Below the pieces are notes generated by a model. That model searched no databases. It saw only the letters and a program-made list of their open reading frames with translations, and was not told the DNA's origin. DNA of 5,986 nucleotides, taken from the NCBI GenBank assembly GCA_029260695.1, contig JAJDCT010000253.1:1-5986 (forward strand). Reading direction: 5' to 3'. Made by a program: the position numbers and the translations under genes. Below, one piece after another: positions 5,745 through 5,986 of the stretch. Source of the stretch: Phycisphaeraceae bacterium. GTDB lineage: Bacteria > Planctomycetota > Phycisphaerae > Phycisphaerales > Phycisphaeraceae. Numbering within the stretch: position 1 is the first letter of the stretch; every line of letters starts with the position of its first letter.

Positions 5745-5773
5745 ATTGTACCTGCGCAGGCCTATAGCCTCAA
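5745..5773 (-). promoter_or_regulatory. Predicted sigma70-type promoter of argB
   Basis: On the minus strand TTGAGG (5773-5768, 4/6 to consensus) and TACAAT (5750-5745, 5/6) are 17 nt apart. The expected start near 5738 gives a leader of about 27 nt ahead of the GTG, with the GGAG in place. It lies in the gap after the glycosyltransferase stop, so argB probably heads its own transcript. Confidence 0.6.
5751..5760. promoter_or_regulatory. 10-bp palindrome in the argB promoter spacer
   Basis: CCTGCGCAGG is a perfect palindrome lying directly against the -10 box, inside the 17-nt spacer. It is a plausible operator, but it does not resemble the ARG box and could be chance. Confidence 0.3.
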
Positions 5774-5833
5774 CCGGACAGCCTCGGGCCGGTCGAAGTG
5801 CTCGTGGCCCAGCGATCCAGGATTTTGGAGCTA

Positions 5834-5986
5834 TCAGGCGCTTTCCAGAAGCCGGCCGTAGACCTCCAGCGTCTTCCTCGCCGCCTCGGGCCAACTCATT
5901 GACGCCACACGCTCAAGGCCGCGCCGGCGCATCGATTCACGCTTGGCCGGGTCGGTCAGCACCCCCAGCAGCAGCTCGGCCAGCGC
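5834..5986 (-). CDS. C-terminus of a GT4-type glycosyltransferase (5' part off the window)
   Basis: The last 50 codons of a gene run from the right edge to a TGA at 5836-5834. The residues (LLLGVLTDPAKRESMRRRGL, then ERVASMSWPEAARKTLEVYG) match the typical C-terminal end of GT-B fold glycosyltransferases of the GT1/GT4 group: a helix following the sugar-nucleotide site, an 'L.dp..r..mr.rGleRa..fSW...a..tl.vY' pattern, then a short polar tail. These enzymes transfer sugars from activated donors to lipids, polysaccharides or proteins. Donor and acceptor cannot be judged because the catalytic part is outside the window. It is followed by 122 nt that hold the argB promoter. Confidence 0.8.
   Translation of the reverse strand, partial: ALAELLLGVLTDPAKRESMRRRGLERVASMSWPEAARKTLEVYGRLLESA

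Noticed and set aside
5771..5790. Terminator for the glycosyltransferase gene (CCGG-type inverted repeats near 5774-5792).
   Set aside because: Only 4-5 bp stems with large loops and no T-run, in DNA where CCGG is common.
1..5986. CRISPR array, tRNA/rRNA genes, phage, toxin-antitoxin or defence system.
   Set aside because: No regularly spaced repeats, cloverleaf-like sequence, integrase, transposase, or small paired genes were seen on either strand.

Overview
All recognisable genes in this window lie on the minus strand and read from the right edge to the left edge. In transcription order they are: the last 50 residues of a GT4-type glycosyltransferase, argB, argF, a 160-residue protein of unknown function, a fused threonylcarbamoyl-AMP synthase / low-molecular-weight phosphatase, rpiB, and a multi-pass membrane protein cut by the left edge. 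The DNA is visibly GC-rich, start sites often lack a Shine-Dalgarno sequence, and the Sua5-phosphatase fusion sits next to rpiB. These traits suggest a planctomycete, perhaps of the Phycisphaerae. The assignment is an inference from gene style, not from a marker gene.

Region by region: 5834-5986 is the end of a glycosyltransferase. 5712-5833 is a short intergenic region with a good sigma70-type promoter whose spacer holds a perfect 10-bp palindrome. argB (4839-5711) and argF (3742-4662) cover two steps of arginine synthesis. They are separated by 176 nt bounded by a perfect 14-bp inverted repeat of a type that looks like a dispersed genomic repeat. 3569-3741 is a 173-nt, repeat-dense intergenic region holding a 22-bp operator-like palindrome, an 82-bp-offset direct copy of the same sequence, a strong small hairpin, a pair of octamers and degenerate heptamer repeats. 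The unknown gene (3086-3568) follows. Then comes a promoter whose predicted start point coincides with the ATG of the fusion gene (1830-3020). rpiB overlaps the fusion gene by 4 nt (ATGA), and the membrane-protein gene follows 71 nt later.

Functionally, argB and argF make a partial arginine module (N-acetylglutamate kinase and ornithine carbamoyltransferase). The ArgB N-terminal helix suggests feedback inhibition by arginine. The fusion gene plus rpiB mirrors the Bacillus subtilis ywlC-ywlD-ywlE-ywlF neighbourhood (Sua5, YwlD, protein-arginine phosphatase, RpiB). The phosphatase half carries the YwlE-type threonine in its P-loop. The rest of the window is ordinary housekeeping metabolism. I found no CRISPR array, tRNA, rRNA, transposase or defence system. 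The points most worth a second look are the fusion protein, with its phosphatase specificity and altered KxR motif, and the two repeat-bearing intergenic regions.
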